The notes: generated by a model not told the origin, from the sequence alone. Positions 9,635-21,559 are shown, numbered from the stretch's first letter. The stretch: 64,000 bases of DNA from Candidatus Liberibacter europaeus (GCA_003045065.1 PSQJ01000004.1:1-64000), one strand, 5' to 3'. Program-made: numbers and translations.

Positions 9635-12600
9635 TCACTCATCGCGCATTTTTTGGTAAACATCTATTACTCCAGTGATATGTTCTAAATCAAATGCAAT
9701 CTCCGGAGATATAGGATATTTATCTAGTTTTATATCTATTTCAATTCTTTCTTGTGAATTAAAAAAAATTAAATATATTGCACCACGCCCATCATTATTT
9801 TTAGGTTTACGGTTTGCAAAATATTCTCTAATCTCTTCAAGAGGCCCATGATCTTGAAGACGTATCTGCAAAGAATCTAATATTTCCTTAGATTTATTTT
9901 CTAAAGAATTTGCAAATAACAATCGAACTGAATCTCTTTCAAGAGATACTGAATCATCCTGAGAAATTAAAATAATATACGATTTTTTTTCTCTTAATAA
10001 ATAAGGTTTGCTTCTTTCTATATGTAGCTTTTCTTCTATTGATAGAAAATAGTTATTTTCTTCCGATTCTTGCAATCTATTTTCAATTATATGATCATAA
10101 CAATCCTCAATAGCCAGGAATTGTTTATTATCAGAATTTTTCTTATTAATTGTAGAGTATCTTTTTGGGAATAAAATCGCTTCATACTCTTTTTTTGACT
10201 CAGAAAAAGTTATTCTTCCTATATTAGATCCCTTACGAGTTTTATTTTGATGTTTAGACATAACAGTCGCTGCTAACTGAATAATATCTCCCTTATTAGT
10301 AGAAGATATATCTTCATAATTCTTAATTTTTAATTTTTCCAACACTGCCTTATAAACATCAAGAGGATGTCCTGAAAAATAAAAACCTAGCACCCGCAAT
10401 TCATTCTCAAATCGTGCTATAGAGTTTTCAACCGAAAAATTTGCTAAGGAAATTTTTTCAGAAATAATATCTTTTTTACTAAAAAAAATATTTGCCTGAT
10501 CATTTGTTCTATTTTTTTCAATCCACTGAGCATACTTTTGAATATTATCAATAGATTTAAATAATTGTGAACGATTATAACCAAAACAATCTAAGGCTCC
10601 TGCACAAATCAAACCTTCTAATACCCGACGATTTAAATGTCTTGGACTAATTCTAGAACAAAAATCTTCCAAACTTTCAAAAGGTTTCCCTGCCCTTGCT
10701 TCTACAACGTGATGAGATGTTGTTACACCAACTCCTTTTATAGCCGCTAGAGAATAATAAATACAATTTTCTCCTGTCTCAAAATTTACACCTGAAGTCT
10801 GAACAGATGGAGGTATAATTTTAATATTAAACTGACTAGCATCTTGACAAAATCTCTTAATCTTATCTGTATTATCAATATCTAAAGTCATTGAAGCAGC
10901 TAAAAACTCAACAGGATAATGTGTCTTCATCCACGCGGTTCGATAAGAAATAATAGCATAGGCTGTAGCATGAGATTTGTTAAAACCATAGTCTGCAAAT
11001 TTCGCCAGTAATTCAAAAATATTCACAGAAGTTGCATGACTTAACCCATTTTTCTTTGCGCCAGAAACAAATCTTTCTCTCTGCTGATCCATTTCTCGCT
11101 TGATTTTTTTTCCCATAGCACGCCGCAAAACATCTGCTTCACTTAGAGAATATCCAGAAAGTAATTTGGCTATTTGCATTACCTGTTCTTGATAAATAAT
11201 AACGCCTTGAGTTTCCCTTAGAATAGGATCAATTAAAGGATGAATAGAATCTATTTTTTGTTTGCCATTTTTGCGATTGTTATAGATAGAAATATTATCA
11301 ATTGGCCCAGGACGATATAAAGATACCAAGGCGATAATATCCTCAATACAATCTGGTTTCATTCCTTCTAAAGCTTGGCGCATCCCAGAACTTTCCAATT
11401 GGAAAATTCCTAATGTACCCTTTTCAGTTAAAAGTTTATAAGTTGTTTGATCATCAAAAGAAATTTTTGATAAATCAACTATCTCTCCCCGACGAGATAG
11501 TAAATCTATGCTTTTCTGCAATACGGTAAGTGTTTTAAGACCCAAAAAATCAAATTTGACTAAGCCAGCTTTTTCAACCCATTTCATATTAAATTGTGTA
11601 ACAGGCATATCGGATCGTATATCACGATACATGGGGACTAATGTTGATAATGGACGATCAGCAATTACAATACCTGCAGCATGTGTTGATGCATGTCGAT
11701 GTAATCCCTCCAACTTCAAAGAAATCTCAATAAGACGATCTACAGAAGGATCTTCTAAAACTGCTTCCTTAAAACGATTGTCTTCCGCCATAGCTTGTCG
11801 GAGAGATACAGGATGAGCTGGATTGTTAGGTACTAATTTACAAATACGATCAACTTGAGAATAAGGCATTTGCAAAGCTCTCCCTACATCACGTAACGCT
11901 GCCTTAGCCTGTAAAGATCCAAAAGTAATAATCTGGGCAACCTTATCATATCCATATTTATTCTGTACATATCGAATAACTTCATCACGCCGATCCTGAC
12001 AAAAATCAATATCAAAATCAGGCATGGACATCCGATCTGGATTTAAAAATCTCTCAAATAGAAGTGAAAATCGCAAAGGATCAATATCCGTAATCGCTAA
12101 TGCATAAGCGGCGACAGAACCTGCTCCAGAACCACGTCCAGGTCCTACCGGAATATTTTGTGATTTCGCCCACTGTATAAAATCAGAAACAATCAGGAAG
12201 TAACCAGCAAATTTCATGCGTTCAATTACATCCAACTCAAATTCAAGACGTTCTATATAATCTTTTTTGCAATATCCAGTTGCTAACGAACCTTGATTAA
12301 GACGTTTCTCCAATCCTTCCCTCGCCTTTTCACGCAATTCAGATACCTCTCTTTTATCAATATCATCACATTTTTCGTTAATAAAACGAGGTAAAATAGG
12401 TTTGCGTACTTGGAGCAAAAAAGAACATCTCTTAGCAATTTCTATGGTACTTTCTAAAGCTTCTGGCAAATCCGAAAATAAAGAAATCATCTCAGAACGA
12501 CTTTTTAGATAGTGGTCAGGAGTTACTCGTGGACGATTCTCTTGAGATACAACAGTTGAATGTGCAACTGCCATTAAAATATCATGAGATTCATGATCCT

Positions 12601-13264
12601 CTTTGGAGAGAAAAAAAGAATTATTTGTAGCCACTAATGGCAATTCGTGCGTATATGCCAATCGGACAATTTGGCTTTCACGATATCGATCATAGCCTGC
12701 ATGGCGTTGTAATTCAACGTAAATACGATTACCAAAAATTTTCTTAAAAGAAAGAAGACGATCTTCTGCTATTTTAGGATTGTTAATCCAAAGAGCTTTA
12801 TCTATCGGACCATTGCTTGCTCCTGTTAGCATAATAAGACCTTCTGTTCCTATCTCTTGCAACCATGAAAAACAGATACGAACAGATCTCTCTACCTGAT
12901 TCATAAGGTACATCCGGCTTACAAGATCAATAAGACGCTTGTATCCTTCATAATTTGCTACCAACAGAACTATTGATGAAACATCTAGTATAGATGATTT
13001 ACTTGAGTTTTTTATCTCCAGACTATCTTGCATATCAATATCTAATTGACATCCAATAATAGGCTGAACACCAGCTGAACGACCCTCTTGAGAAAATTCT
13101 AATGCACCAAAAAGATTGTTTGTATCTGTAATAGCTATAGCTGGCTGTTGATCTTCTACCGTCTTCTTTATGATTTCTTTTATAGGAAGAGCTCCTTCCA
13201 ATAATGAATAAGAAGAATGTACACGTAAATGGATAAAACCCGGTGATTGATCAACTTGGTTCAT
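9635..13264 (-). CDS. dnaE: DNA polymerase III subunit alpha
   Basis: PHP domain FIHLRVHSSYSLLEGA; VGPGRGSGAGSVAAYALAITDIDPL; PDFDIDFCQDRRDEVI. Confidence 0.97.
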   Translation of the reverse strand: MNQVDQSPGFIHLRVHSSYSLLEGALPIKEIIKKTVEDQQPAIAITDTNNLFGALEFSQEGRSAGVQPIIGCQLDIDMQDSLEIKNSSKSSILDVSSIVLLVANYEGYKRLIDLVSRMYLMNQVERSVRICFSWLQEIGTEGLIMLTGASNGPIDKALWINNPKIAEDRLLSFKKIFGNRIYVELQRHAGYDRYRESQIVRLAYTHELPLVATNNSFFLSKEDHESHDILMAVAHSTVVSQENRPRVTPDHYLKSRSEMISLFSDLPEALESTIEIAKRCSFLLQVRKPILPRFINEKCDDIDKREVSELREKAREGLEKRLNQGSLATGYCKKDYIERLEFELDVIERMKFAGYFLIVSDFIQWAKSQNIPVGPGRGSGAGSVAAYALAITDIDPLRFSLLFERFLNPDRMSMPDFDIDFCQDRRDEVIRYVQNKYGYDKVAQIITFGSLQAKAALRDVGRALQMPYSQVDRICKLVPNNPAHPVSLRQAMAEDNRFKEAVLEDPSVDRLIEISLKLEGLHRHASTHAAGIVIADRPLSTLVPMYRDIRSDMPVTQFNMKWVEKAGLVKFDFLGLKTLTVLQKSIDLLSRRGEIVDLSKISFDDQTTYKLLTEKGTLGIFQLESSGMRQALEGMKPDCIEDIIALVSLYRPGPIDNISIYNNRKNGKQKIDSIHPLIDPILRETQGVIIYQEQVMQIAKLLSGYSLSEADVLRRAMGKKIKREMDQQRERFVSGAKKNGLSHATSVNIFELLAKFADYGFNKSHATAYAIISYRTAWMKTHYPVEFLAASMTLDIDNTDKIKRFCQDASQFNIKIIPPSVQTSGVNFETGENCIYYSLAAIKGVGVTTSHHVVEARAGKPFESLEDFCSRISPRHLNRRVLEGLICAGALDCFGYNRSQLFKSIDNIQKYAQWIEKNRTNDQANIFFSKKDIISEKISLANFSVENSIARFENELRVLGFYFSGHPLDVYKAVLEKLKIKNYEDISSTNKGDIIQLAATVMSKHQNKTRKGSNIGRITFSESKKEYEAILFPKRYSTINKKNSDNKQFLAIEDCYDHIIENRLQESEENNYFLSIEEKLHIERSKPYLLREKKSYIILISQDDSVSLERDSVRLLFANSLENKSKEILDSLQIRLQDHGPLEEIREYFANRKPKNNDGRGAIYLIFFNSQERIEIDIKLDKYPISPEIAFDLEHITGVIDVYQKMRDE

Positions 13265-13808
13265 TTTTTTATCAAACGTTGTAATATTTAATTTTGTAGA
13301 TATAATTACTTAATCCATAGTCTTATGAAGATATCGAATAATATCTTATTCACTAGCAAATTACATGTCACGAATCAATCTACCAACAAACAAATCTAAA
13401 ATTTGATGCAACCACTACTCACTCAAATCAAATATATTTATAATTTTCCAAATATGATCATAATAAATCTATTAGTTCATCTTTGATAAGACATAACCCG
13501 TCAAATAAAATAATTTATAAAAAAATAGCCCTTGGGAAATATAAATTAACTGTAATTCCATACTGAATTTAGTCATTTAACATGAGATCACCTCAGCTTT
13601 TTCCTGTTAGAAAGGAAGCTTAATTCTATCATATAGAGATAACATTAAATACATACGGAATAAAACTAATAGCCAATCTACGAAAGCCAGAAATAAAAAT
13701 GGATTAATCGTTGCAAAAATCATCCTTTAATAAGTTGAAAAAATAAAACAATTGTTTATCTCATTACGTACTTTTCTTATTTCTTAGACAAATAGTATTG
13801 TAAAAACT

Positions 13809-14717
13809 TTAAAGGATTTCGTCTATAGATGTTATTCTGTTCCAATCTTCATCAAATTTATTACAGAACCAAGTTATTTGTCTTTTGGCATATTGATTGG
13901 TAGCTATAATTCCTTTTTGTAAAGTCTCTTCATAACTCATTTCTCCTTTTAATAGAGAAATAATGTGTCTTATACCTATTGCTTTGGTTATTGGCAAATC
14001 GGAAGTTAGATCCATTGCGATTAAATCACGTACTTCATCTATAGCTCCTGTATCCAACATTTTTTTGAAGCGTTCACTAATTCTTTTTTTTAAATCACAA
14101 CGTTGAGGAAGAATAATAATCTTCTGTGCAGATTCAGCTGGTATTACAGGATTTAACGATTTTTTCCAAAATTTTGTTATGGATTTACCGGAATACGTTA
14201 AAACTTCAAAAGCACGAGCAATTCTTTGTCCATCGGCAGGATTAATTTTTTCTGATGCATTAGGATCAAGTCTGGACAACTCTTCATGTAGAACGTATGA
14301 ACCATATTTATCCAACTTGATACGAATATCTTTCCTAATATTATTCGGTATATCTGGCATAACAGAAAATTGACCAATTAATGCGCTAAAATAAAGCCCT
14401 GTTCCTCCTACTATTATTGGCAAACACCCTTTTCGATGCACTTCTTCAATTTTTTTAGCAATACAATTCAACCATTTTCCTGTAGAATAGGCCTGATTAA
14501 CAGAAACATGACCATAAAGATAATGAGGAGCTGATTGCATATCCTGATCGGATGGTCTAGAAGTAATAATTCGAACTGTATCATAAACTTGCATACTATC
14601 TGCGTTAATAATATTACCATTTAATTTGTACGCAAGCTCTAAAGCAAGTAATGACTTGCCACTTGCTGTTGGTCCAGCTATCAAAATTGCTTTAGTGTTT
14701 TTCGAAAGGAATATCAT
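13809..14717 (-). CDS. miaA: tRNA dimethylallyltransferase
   Basis: ILIAGPTASGKSLLALELA...IINADSMQVY...PIIVGGTGLY...RQITWFCNK. Start placed at MIFLSKNTKA, since the longer ORF runs into serB. Confidence 0.93.
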   Translation of the reverse strand: MIFLSKNTKAILIAGPTASGKSLLALELAYKLNGNIINADSMQVYDTVRIITSRPSDQDMQSAPHYLYGHVSVNQAYSTGKWLNCIAKKIEEVHRKGCLPIIVGGTGLYFSALIGQFSVMPDIPNNIRKDIRIKLDKYGSYVLHEELSRLDPNASEKINPADGQRIARAFEVLTYSGKSITKFWKKSLNPVIPAESAQKIIILPQRCDLKKRISERFKKMLDTGAIDEVRDLIAMDLTSDLPITKAIGIRHIISLLKGEMSYEETLQKGIIATNQYAKRQITWFCNKFDEDWNRITSIDEIL

Positions 14718-14718
14718 A

Positions 14719-15612
14719 ATGGCTCTTGTTGCGACACTTATTACTAATAAGTCAAATCCTATACTCAGCAAATCTGTTGTTGAAAAGATAATGAAAGCTG
14801 TTAATTCCACAATGTTTTATTGGCTTGCGAATTCTATTGCATGCGACATCATTCTTGATTCAGAGTGTATCATAGATGTTTGTAGACAAGAAATACTTTC
14901 TATAATTGCTAATAAACCAATTGATCTCGTTATACACAGAACAGAAAATAGACGTAAAAGAATGCTAATCGCAGATATGGATTCCACTATGATACAACAA
15001 GAGTGTATTGATGAACTTGCTGATACCATAGGTATCAAGGAAAAAGTATCTAGTCTCACTTATCTTGCAATGAATGGTAAAATACCATTTCGTGATTCTA
15101 TACGTGAAAGAGTATCTCTATTAAAAGGAATTTCTATACAAACTGTTCTTTCTATTATAGAGAAGCGAATTACATATACTCCTGGAGGATATGAGATGGT
15201 GAATACTATGAAAAAAAATGGAGCTTTTACCATCCTTGTTACAGGCGGATTCACAGTTTTTGCCGACATTATTTCTAAGAAATTTGGATTTGATCAATAT
15301 TATGCCAATAAGTTAATTGACGACAATGAAAAATTGACAGGAAAAATATTAGATCCAATTATTGATGGCAAAGAAAAATCAAAAATTTTATTAAAAGCTA
15401 CAAAAATGCTCAATATTAGCCCAGAAGATTCCATTGCTGTGGGAGATGGTAAAAATGACATAGATATGATAAAAATGGCGGGGTATGGAGTAGCTTTCCA
15501 TGCTAAACCTATTGTAATAAAACAGTCAAAAATACACATTAATCACAGTGATTTAGAATCTATTTTATATATTCAAGGATATAAACAACACGAAATTGTT
15601 AAACCTATGTAG
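14719..15612 (+). CDS. serB: phosphoserine phosphatase
   Basis: HAD motif MLIADMDSTMIQQECIDELAD, PGGYEMVNTMKKNGAFTILVTGGF, VGDGKNDIDMIKMAGYGVAF. SD aaagga upstream of ATG 14719. Confidence 0.94.
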   Translation: MALVATLITNKSNPILSKSVVEKIMKAVNSTMFYWLANSIACDIILDSECIIDVCRQEILSIIANKPIDLVIHRTENRRKRMLIADMDSTMIQQECIDELADTIGIKEKVSSLTYLAMNGKIPFRDSIRERVSLLKGISIQTVLSIIEKRITYTPGGYEMVNTMKKNGAFTILVTGGFTVFADIISKKFGFDQYYANKLIDDNEKLTGKILDPIIDGKEKSKILLKATKMLNISPEDSIAVGDGKNDIDMIKMAGYGVAFHAKPIVIKQSKIHINHSDLESILYIQGYKQHEIVKPM

Positions 15613-16065
15613 AAAAAAAGCGGTATCACTCATTGTCAAGTAGATTGGATAAATATCATTTACTACAATAAAAACAGTATATAATGGATAATTGTCCCTT
15701 AGAATAAAAAACCATTTTACACATATAATGGATTTGCCATAATCTTACGATTATCACTTGTAAAACTATATTATTTACCGTGGGATTAGAGTATGTTTTG
15801 ACCATCCAATATTTATGCATATTTGAAAAACATATAGCAAAAATATACAAAAATTATGTCATCTATTCTGTTAAATAATTTGTAACAAGGGCTAATTTAT
15901 AGCTTTTTTTAGCTATTAATGAAACATAGATAAATAACAACATGTTTACTAACAAAATCATCTTCCATATATCCTTCATGTAATAATTATCTTATAATGC
16001 AAATAAAATATCACGAAAAGTAGACAATTTTTCCAACCTTGGAATACATATTATTTAAAACCTCA

Positions 16066-16977
16066 TTATTGTGAATTGACTATCTCTTTCCCTTTTTTTC
16101 TAGGAAAAAAATTAAAGTATTTAAAAAAATCAGATTCAGATGAAATAACAAAGAATGTATCAGAAGAACTTAGCGAATCAATATATGCTCTCATGGAACG
16201 ATAAAATTCAAAAAATTCAGGATCTCTCCTAAATGCATTAGATAGAATACGTCCTCTTTCTGCTTCACCTTGACCATAATTAATTTCAGAATCACGACGT
16301 GCTTCAGCTAAAATATGAGTTGCCTTGCGATCAGCAATAGATCTACGCTTTTGCCCCTCTTCTCGTCCTCTAGCACGAATAAACTCAGCCTCTGCAAGAC
16401 GCTCTGCTTTCATACGTTCATATGTTTGTTGAGAAACCTCTTTTGTAAGATCAGTTCGTATTATTCTTACATCTTCCACATTAATACCCAAATTTTCAGC
16501 AGCATGCCGCAAGTCATCACGCACTTCAATCATCATTACTGCACGTTGTTTAGATAATGCTTCATCAAACTGACGCAATCCATAAACACGTCTGAGAGAA
16601 GCATCAAGACGAGTACGTAAACGATCCTCAGCAGCAACACGATCGCAAGAAACATTTTTGCAAAATAAACCTGGATCAACTATCCGATAAGTCATCATAG
16701 CATCTACTTCATAAAATTTACCATCAGATACCTGAACTCTAATGTTGTCTAGATCTAAGCGCAAAATCTGCTTTTGAAGGTATTGAATACGATCAAAATT
16801 CATAAAAGCAAATGGTGCTTTAAAGTAAATACCAGCATTATTATGAATAGAATGAATCTTACCAAATCGCGTAACAACCGCCTGTTCACGTTCATCAACA
16901 ATAAAAAAAGAAGAAAAACATAACCATAAGAAGAAAAAAATAAGCGATGACAAAATAACATAAAACTTATCAGACAT
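16066..16977 (-). CDS. hflC: HflC, FtsH protease modulator (SPFH/band 7)
   Basis: FFIVDEREQAVVTRFGKI, YERMKAERLAEAEFIRARGREEGQ. Start at MSDKFYVIL chosen within ORF 16066-17070. Confidence 0.93.
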   Translation of the reverse strand: MSDKFYVILSSLIFFFLWLCFSSFFIVDEREQAVVTRFGKIHSIHNNAGIYFKAPFAFMNFDRIQYLQKQILRLDLDNIRVQVSDGKFYEVDAMMTYRIVDPGLFCKNVSCDRVAAEDRLRTRLDASLRRVYGLRQFDEALSKQRAVMMIEVRDDLRHAAENLGINVEDVRIIRTDLTKEVSQQTYERMKAERLAEAEFIRARGREEGQKRRSIADRKATHILAEARRDSEINYGQGEAERGRILSNAFRRDPEFFEFYRSMRAYIDSLSSSDTFFVISSESDFFKYFNFFPRKKGKEIVNSQ

Positions 16978-16999
16978 TTTTACATAACACCTTATTCTC

Positions 17000-17947
17000 T
17001 TATTTGTTAATTTGGGAGAAAATGCCATTATTAATAGGCAGATAAGGTATAACCGCCTGTTTTTTATCAATAATCACCTTCTTTGAATTCTTTAAAATAT
17101 CTTCCATGGTTTCTAGATAAATTCTTTTTCTAATTAAATCTGGAGCATTTATATATTGCCCGTATATAGATAAGAATCGATCTGCTTCTCCGGCCGCTTC
17201 CTGGATAACACGTCCTTTATAAGCAATAGATGATTCGCGAATTTTCGAAGCATCTCCTCGCGATTTACCCAATGCTTGATTAGCATATTTATTGGCTTCT
17301 TCAATGAAACGATCTTCATCTTGTTCCGCACGTTGTACTTCATCAAAAGCATCAGCAACTTCACGAGGAGGAGAAACGTCTTCAATAGAAACTGTATTAA
17401 TTAAAATGCCAGACTTATAAATATCCATAGTTTTTTGAATAACCGATCTGACTTCTAAAGCTATTTGTTGACGACTAGCCCGAAAAATATCTACAGCAAT
17501 TCTTCTTCCTACTACTTCGCGCATAGCACTATCTGCTACTTGTCTCAAAGTATTTTCGGGATTTTCCAAGTTAAGTAGATATGACTTAGGATCACTAACT
17601 ACATATAAAACAGAAAACTGCACACTTACAATATTTTGATCTCCTGTCAGGATCAAATCATTAGGATTCTTAGATTTAGATGAACTTCCTATATTTTGTT
17701 GTTTTTCTGAAACTTTGACAATCTCAACTTTGTCAATAGGCCAAAACATGAAATGCAAACCAGGGAAAAAAATTTCATTTTTCGGCTGGCCAAAACGCAA
17801 TTCAACAGCTCGTTCATCTGGATGAACGATATATATAGATTGAAAAAAACAAAAGCAGCAAATAAATAAAATAAGATAAATACCATATGAAACAATAGGA
17901 TGAATAAAATTAAATCTCATCTTCAAATAGTGGTGGTGGTTTATCAT
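17000..17947 (-). CDS. hflK: HflK, FtsH protease modulator (SPFH/band 7)
   Basis: YIVHPDERAVELRFGQP, SVEDVSPPREVADAFDEVQRAEQDEDRFIEEANKYANQ-type region. Confidence 0.93.
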   Translation of the reverse strand: MINHHHYLKMRFNFIHPIVSYGIYLILFICCFCFFQSIYIVHPDERAVELRFGQPKNEIFFPGLHFMFWPIDKVEIVKVSEKQQNIGSSSKSKNPNDLILTGDQNIVSVQFSVLYVVSDPKSYLLNLENPENTLRQVADSAMREVVGRRIAVDIFRASRQQIALEVRSVIQKTMDIYKSGILINTVSIEDVSPPREVADAFDEVQRAEQDEDRFIEEANKYANQALGKSRGDASKIRESSIAYKGRVIQEAAGEADRFLSIYGQYINAPDLIRKRIYLETMEDILKNSKKVIIDKKQAVIPYLPINNGIFSQINK

Positions 17948-18145
17948 TGAATAATCTCCACAATTACGTGGAATATTGGTCTTAGAATGATAATCCCAAG
18001 GACCACCATATTATCTCTATTTTGGATCAAAGGCATTAAGACCTCTATAAAATTAAATTATTTAATAATTATCTATAATTCATGCTATACGTATAGATAT
18101 AAATATTGATAATTTCAACTAAAAACACTATTGGTAAAAAAATTT

Positions 18146-18667
18146 CTAAGCTCGACGAGTATATGTTACAAATCTTACAGAGTGAGAATCTATTTCTTTT
18201 TTTTGGGGAACAGCTATTTCCCCTTGTTTTTGCCAAACAAGCGAATCAATAAAAGGGAAAAATACGTCTCCTTTAGTTTCTGCTTCTACATGCGTAATTT
18301 GTAATATATGTGCTAAATCTATTGTCTGAGCGTAAATCTCTCCTCCTCCTATGATAAATACTTTATTACTTCCTGTTTTAAAAGCAATATCCAAAGCATC
18401 TTGTATGGAAATTGCAATTTGTATTCCCAGATCATGTAAATCATATTTTCGTTTTATATTATGTGTTACAACGATATTTAATCTATCAGGCAATGCTTTT
18501 CCTATAGATTTGAAAGTATTATAACCCATGATAATCGGGTTTCCTAAAGTCAGAAGTTTAAAGCGCTGTAAATCAGAAGAAATTTTCCAAGGCATTTTTC
18601 CTTGATATCCTATAACATTATTATTAGACATTGCAGCGATAATAATAATTGTTTGCGTTTTCGTCAT
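18146..18667 (-). CDS. folA: dihydrofolate reductase
   Basis: [58 protein letters not shown]. 4-nt overlap with thyA. Confidence 0.95.
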   Translation of the reverse strand: MTKTQTIIIIAAMSNNNVIGYQGKMPWKISSDLQRFKLLTLGNPIIMGYNTFKSIGKALPDRLNIVVTHNIKRKYDLHDLGIQIAISIQDALDIAFKTGSNKVFIIGGGEIYAQTIDLAHILQITHVEAETKGDVFFPFIDSLVWQKQGEIAVPQKKEIDSHSVRFVTYTRRA

Positions 18668-19458
18668 ACAGATATCTTTGCAGTAATAGATGGATAAGGA
18701 TTATAAGATTCTAGAAAAAAATCCTCATATTGAAAGGCAAATAAATCTGTAACATTAGGATTAATTTTCATTATAGGCAAAGGTCTCGGAGCTCTAGAAA
18801 GTTGTTCATAGGCTTGATCAAAATGATTATTGTATAGGTGTACATCTCCAAGTGTATGAATAAATTCTCCATATTGAAACCCTATGACACTAGCTAACAT
18901 CATTGTCAATAAAGAATATGATGCAATATTAAAAGGTATTCCAAGAAAAACATCTCCTGAGCGCTGATACAGCTGACATGATAATTTTCCCTTATCAACA
19001 TAAAATTGGAACAAACAGTGACATGGAGGTAATGACATTTCATTTAGCAACGCAACATTCCAAGCTGATACTATGTGACGACGAGAATAAGGATCTGTTC
19101 GCAAACTATTAATAATACAAGAAATTTGATCAATATTATTTCCACAATAGTCAGGCCATGAACGCCATTGAACCCCATATATAGGGCCAAGATCACCATT
19201 TTCATCAGCCCATTCGTCCCATATACTTATACCATGATTTTTAAGGTAATCAATATTACATTCCCCTCTTAGAAACCATAGCAGTTCATAGATGATAGAT
19301 CTCAAATGCACTTTTTTTGTAGTTAGTAAAGGAAATCCTTTAGATAAATCAAAACGCATTTGGTATCCAAATGTGCTCCGCGTTCCAATACCTGTACGAT
19401 CACGACGATCTGAACCGGAATTAACTACATGGCGAAGTAAGTCAAGATATTGCTGCAT
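18664..19458 (-). CDS. thyA: thymidylate synthase
   Basis: [62 protein letters not shown]. Confidence 0.97.
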   Translation of the reverse strand: MQQYLDLLRHVVNSGSDRRDRTGIGTRSTFGYQMRFDLSKGFPLLTTKKVHLRSIIYELLWFLRGECNIDYLKNHGISIWDEWADENGDLGPIYGVQWRSWPDYCGNNIDQISCIINSLRTDPYSRRHIVSAWNVALLNEMSLPPCHCLFQFYVDKGKLSCQLYQRSGDVFLGIPFNIASYSLLTMMLASVIGFQYGEFIHTLGDVHLYNNHFDQAYEQLSRAPRPLPIMKINPNVTDLFAFQYEDFFLESYNPYPSITAKISV

Positions 19459-19561
19459 TTTTCAATCAATCCATTAGAATAAAATATCAGTAATTTTTAA
19501 TTTATTATTATCTTTCAATATAAGCAAAACATATATATAATAAATATGTTATTTAGTAAAA

Positions 19562-19893
19562 ATAGATGACTATGGCGATAAATAGTCAATGTAATAAGCT
19601 TGTTGGACCCGGGGGCGGTACCCGGCGCCTCCACCATGTATATAAGAGAATATCAAGTTTTCAGTATTATTCTCAATAGTAAGGGGGCGAAATAGGATAG
19701 ACAAGAGTGTAAAGATTGAAAGTTCGCTCGGCATTGTACCACCGTTATCGGACTAAAAATATAGTTGCAAATGACAACTTCGCTGGGAAAAATCTCGTTG
19801 CCGCTTAAGTCAACGTGATTTCTCAACTTAACTCCTGATGGGTTGCACTGTCAGGCGGGGTTCGGAGGCACCTGGCAACAGAAGCCTCCTTTT
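19562..19893 (+). ncRNA. ssrA: permuted two-piece tmRNA (acceptor piece ending CCA at 19636; coding piece from 19683)
   Basis: 3' piece CCGGGGGCGGTACCCGGCGCCTCCACCA pairs with 5' GGGGGCG of the coding piece, with a G3-U pair. Tag reading frame at 19767-19808: GCAAATGACAACTTCGCTGGGAAAAATCTCGTTGCCGCTTAA = ANDNFAGKNLVAA*. Confidence 0.93.
19864..19893 (+). terminator. Rho-independent terminator at ssrA 3' end
   Basis: GGAGGC (19864-19869) / GCCTCC (19884-19889) followed by TTTT. Confidence 0.75.
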
Positions 19894-20005
19894 GGATAAG
19901 TATAAAAATGTGTTTTATTGCTATTAATTTGGTTATATAGATGCTAATATCAGTTATAGGCTACTTATAAAAAAATGGTTTTTGTTAGATGGATAGATTA
20001 ATTAC

Positions 20006-20521
20006 ATGAGTCACGACCATATCCGTTATGATATATTAACTAAAGATGCACTTCGAGGTCTTATAAGGACTGTGCTTTCAGAAACAGCTACTCTTGGATC
20101 TCTTCCTGGAAGTCATCACTTTTTCATAAGTTTCGCGACAAATGTGCGTGGTGTACGTATATCGACAAATCTTAGAAAAAGTTATCCTGAACAAATGACA
20201 ATAGTCATTCAAAACCAATTTTGGGATCTGAAAGTTTCTGACACGCAATTTGAAATAGGACTTTCTTTCTCTAATATACCGGAGCGTTTAATCATCCCGT
20301 TTAATGCTATCAAGGGTTTTTATGATCCTTCTGTGAACTTTGAGTTGGAATTTGATGTACGTGATGAAGATATAGAAGAGAAAGAGCCAGCTAAAACAAC
20401 GGAATTGCCACCAGCAAGCAACCTTAAGAAAGATAAAAGCTCAAAAAAATCAAATATTGATAAAAATAATAAAGATAAACCAGCCTCTGTTATTTCATTA
20501 GATAGTTTTAGAAAGAAATAG
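20006..20521 (+). CDS. sspB: SspB-like ClpXP adaptor (alphaproteobacterial type)
   Basis: MSHDHIRYDILTKDALRGLIRTVLSE..., ALRGLIRTV / LIIPFNAIKGFYDPSVNFELEF pattern; charged Lys-rich C-terminus. Confidence 0.85.
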   Translation: MSHDHIRYDILTKDALRGLIRTVLSETATLGSLPGSHHFFISFATNVRGVRISTNLRKSYPEQMTIVIQNQFWDLKVSDTQFEIGLSFSNIPERLIIPFNAIKGFYDPSVNFELEFDVRDEDIEEKEPAKTTELPPASNLKKDKSSKKSNIDKNNKDKPASVISLDSFRKK

Positions 20522-21559
20522 GTAAATTTTTAATATTTTTTCAAGAATCTTAATGAATAGGTCGACAATAAAATTCATTGTTTTTTAGGATAATTGAAAT
20601 GATATATAAGTGCGATATTTTTACAATAACATTAAACTTCTACCTAACACATCTGTAGATGTTTTCCTCTTTAATTATTGGCAATGAGTGGGAGTGATGT
20701 TGAGAATTTTTCTTGATTTAAGACAAAATCGTCATCTATTACATAACATAGTAAACAGTTTATCACTTAAATATTACATATATTTTTTACTAACATCAGG
20801 ATTAATCTGCTTAGATTCTTGTTATAATTGTAATTGCAACAAAATTGACTAAATAAATATCACGTAAAAGATTAAAGTTTTTATATCAGGTAATATAATA
20901 AATTTCTACCAAAGCAAATATACAGAAACTATATTACTTTAATTTGATAAGAATTATGATTAGCAAAAACATTATTCTTATCAATGTTTTATAGCTCAAA
21001 CTTATAACAATAGATTCGCATATTTCCATTAGCAAACTCAAAATATCCTGAGACATTTGTATGTTCATTAGACATATCTAAATTCAATAGCTTAAACAAA
21101 TAACCATAATTTAGGTTTGTCTATATGCATATTAAACATGCGAATTTCACCAAATAAAAGAAGAAAAATTCCATATTTGCTGAACAACGATCTATTTTTG
21201 AATGAAATAGATTGGATGTTTTTTGATCAATAACAAATTCATTAAATACTATTATGAATATGGAAAAATATGAAAGTTAATATCGCCTTTGATATCTACC
21301 TACTTACATGTAATAAGACTAGCTTTATTTTCAAAATAATAACTAAAATACATCCAATCAGTAAGTAACGGAATACTTAAAGTACTAATTTAAAATTATG
21401 AGTAATAAAAATTATAGCCCGATCAATATGCATCTAAGCAAGAGTGATTCATATAACGTAAACCATTTATTTAGCATTATTTTTAACATATTTATCACAC
21501 CTTTTAGCATGGTATTAGATTTGATTTTTTTATTGGAATGGGTTGCCACATAATTTTTT

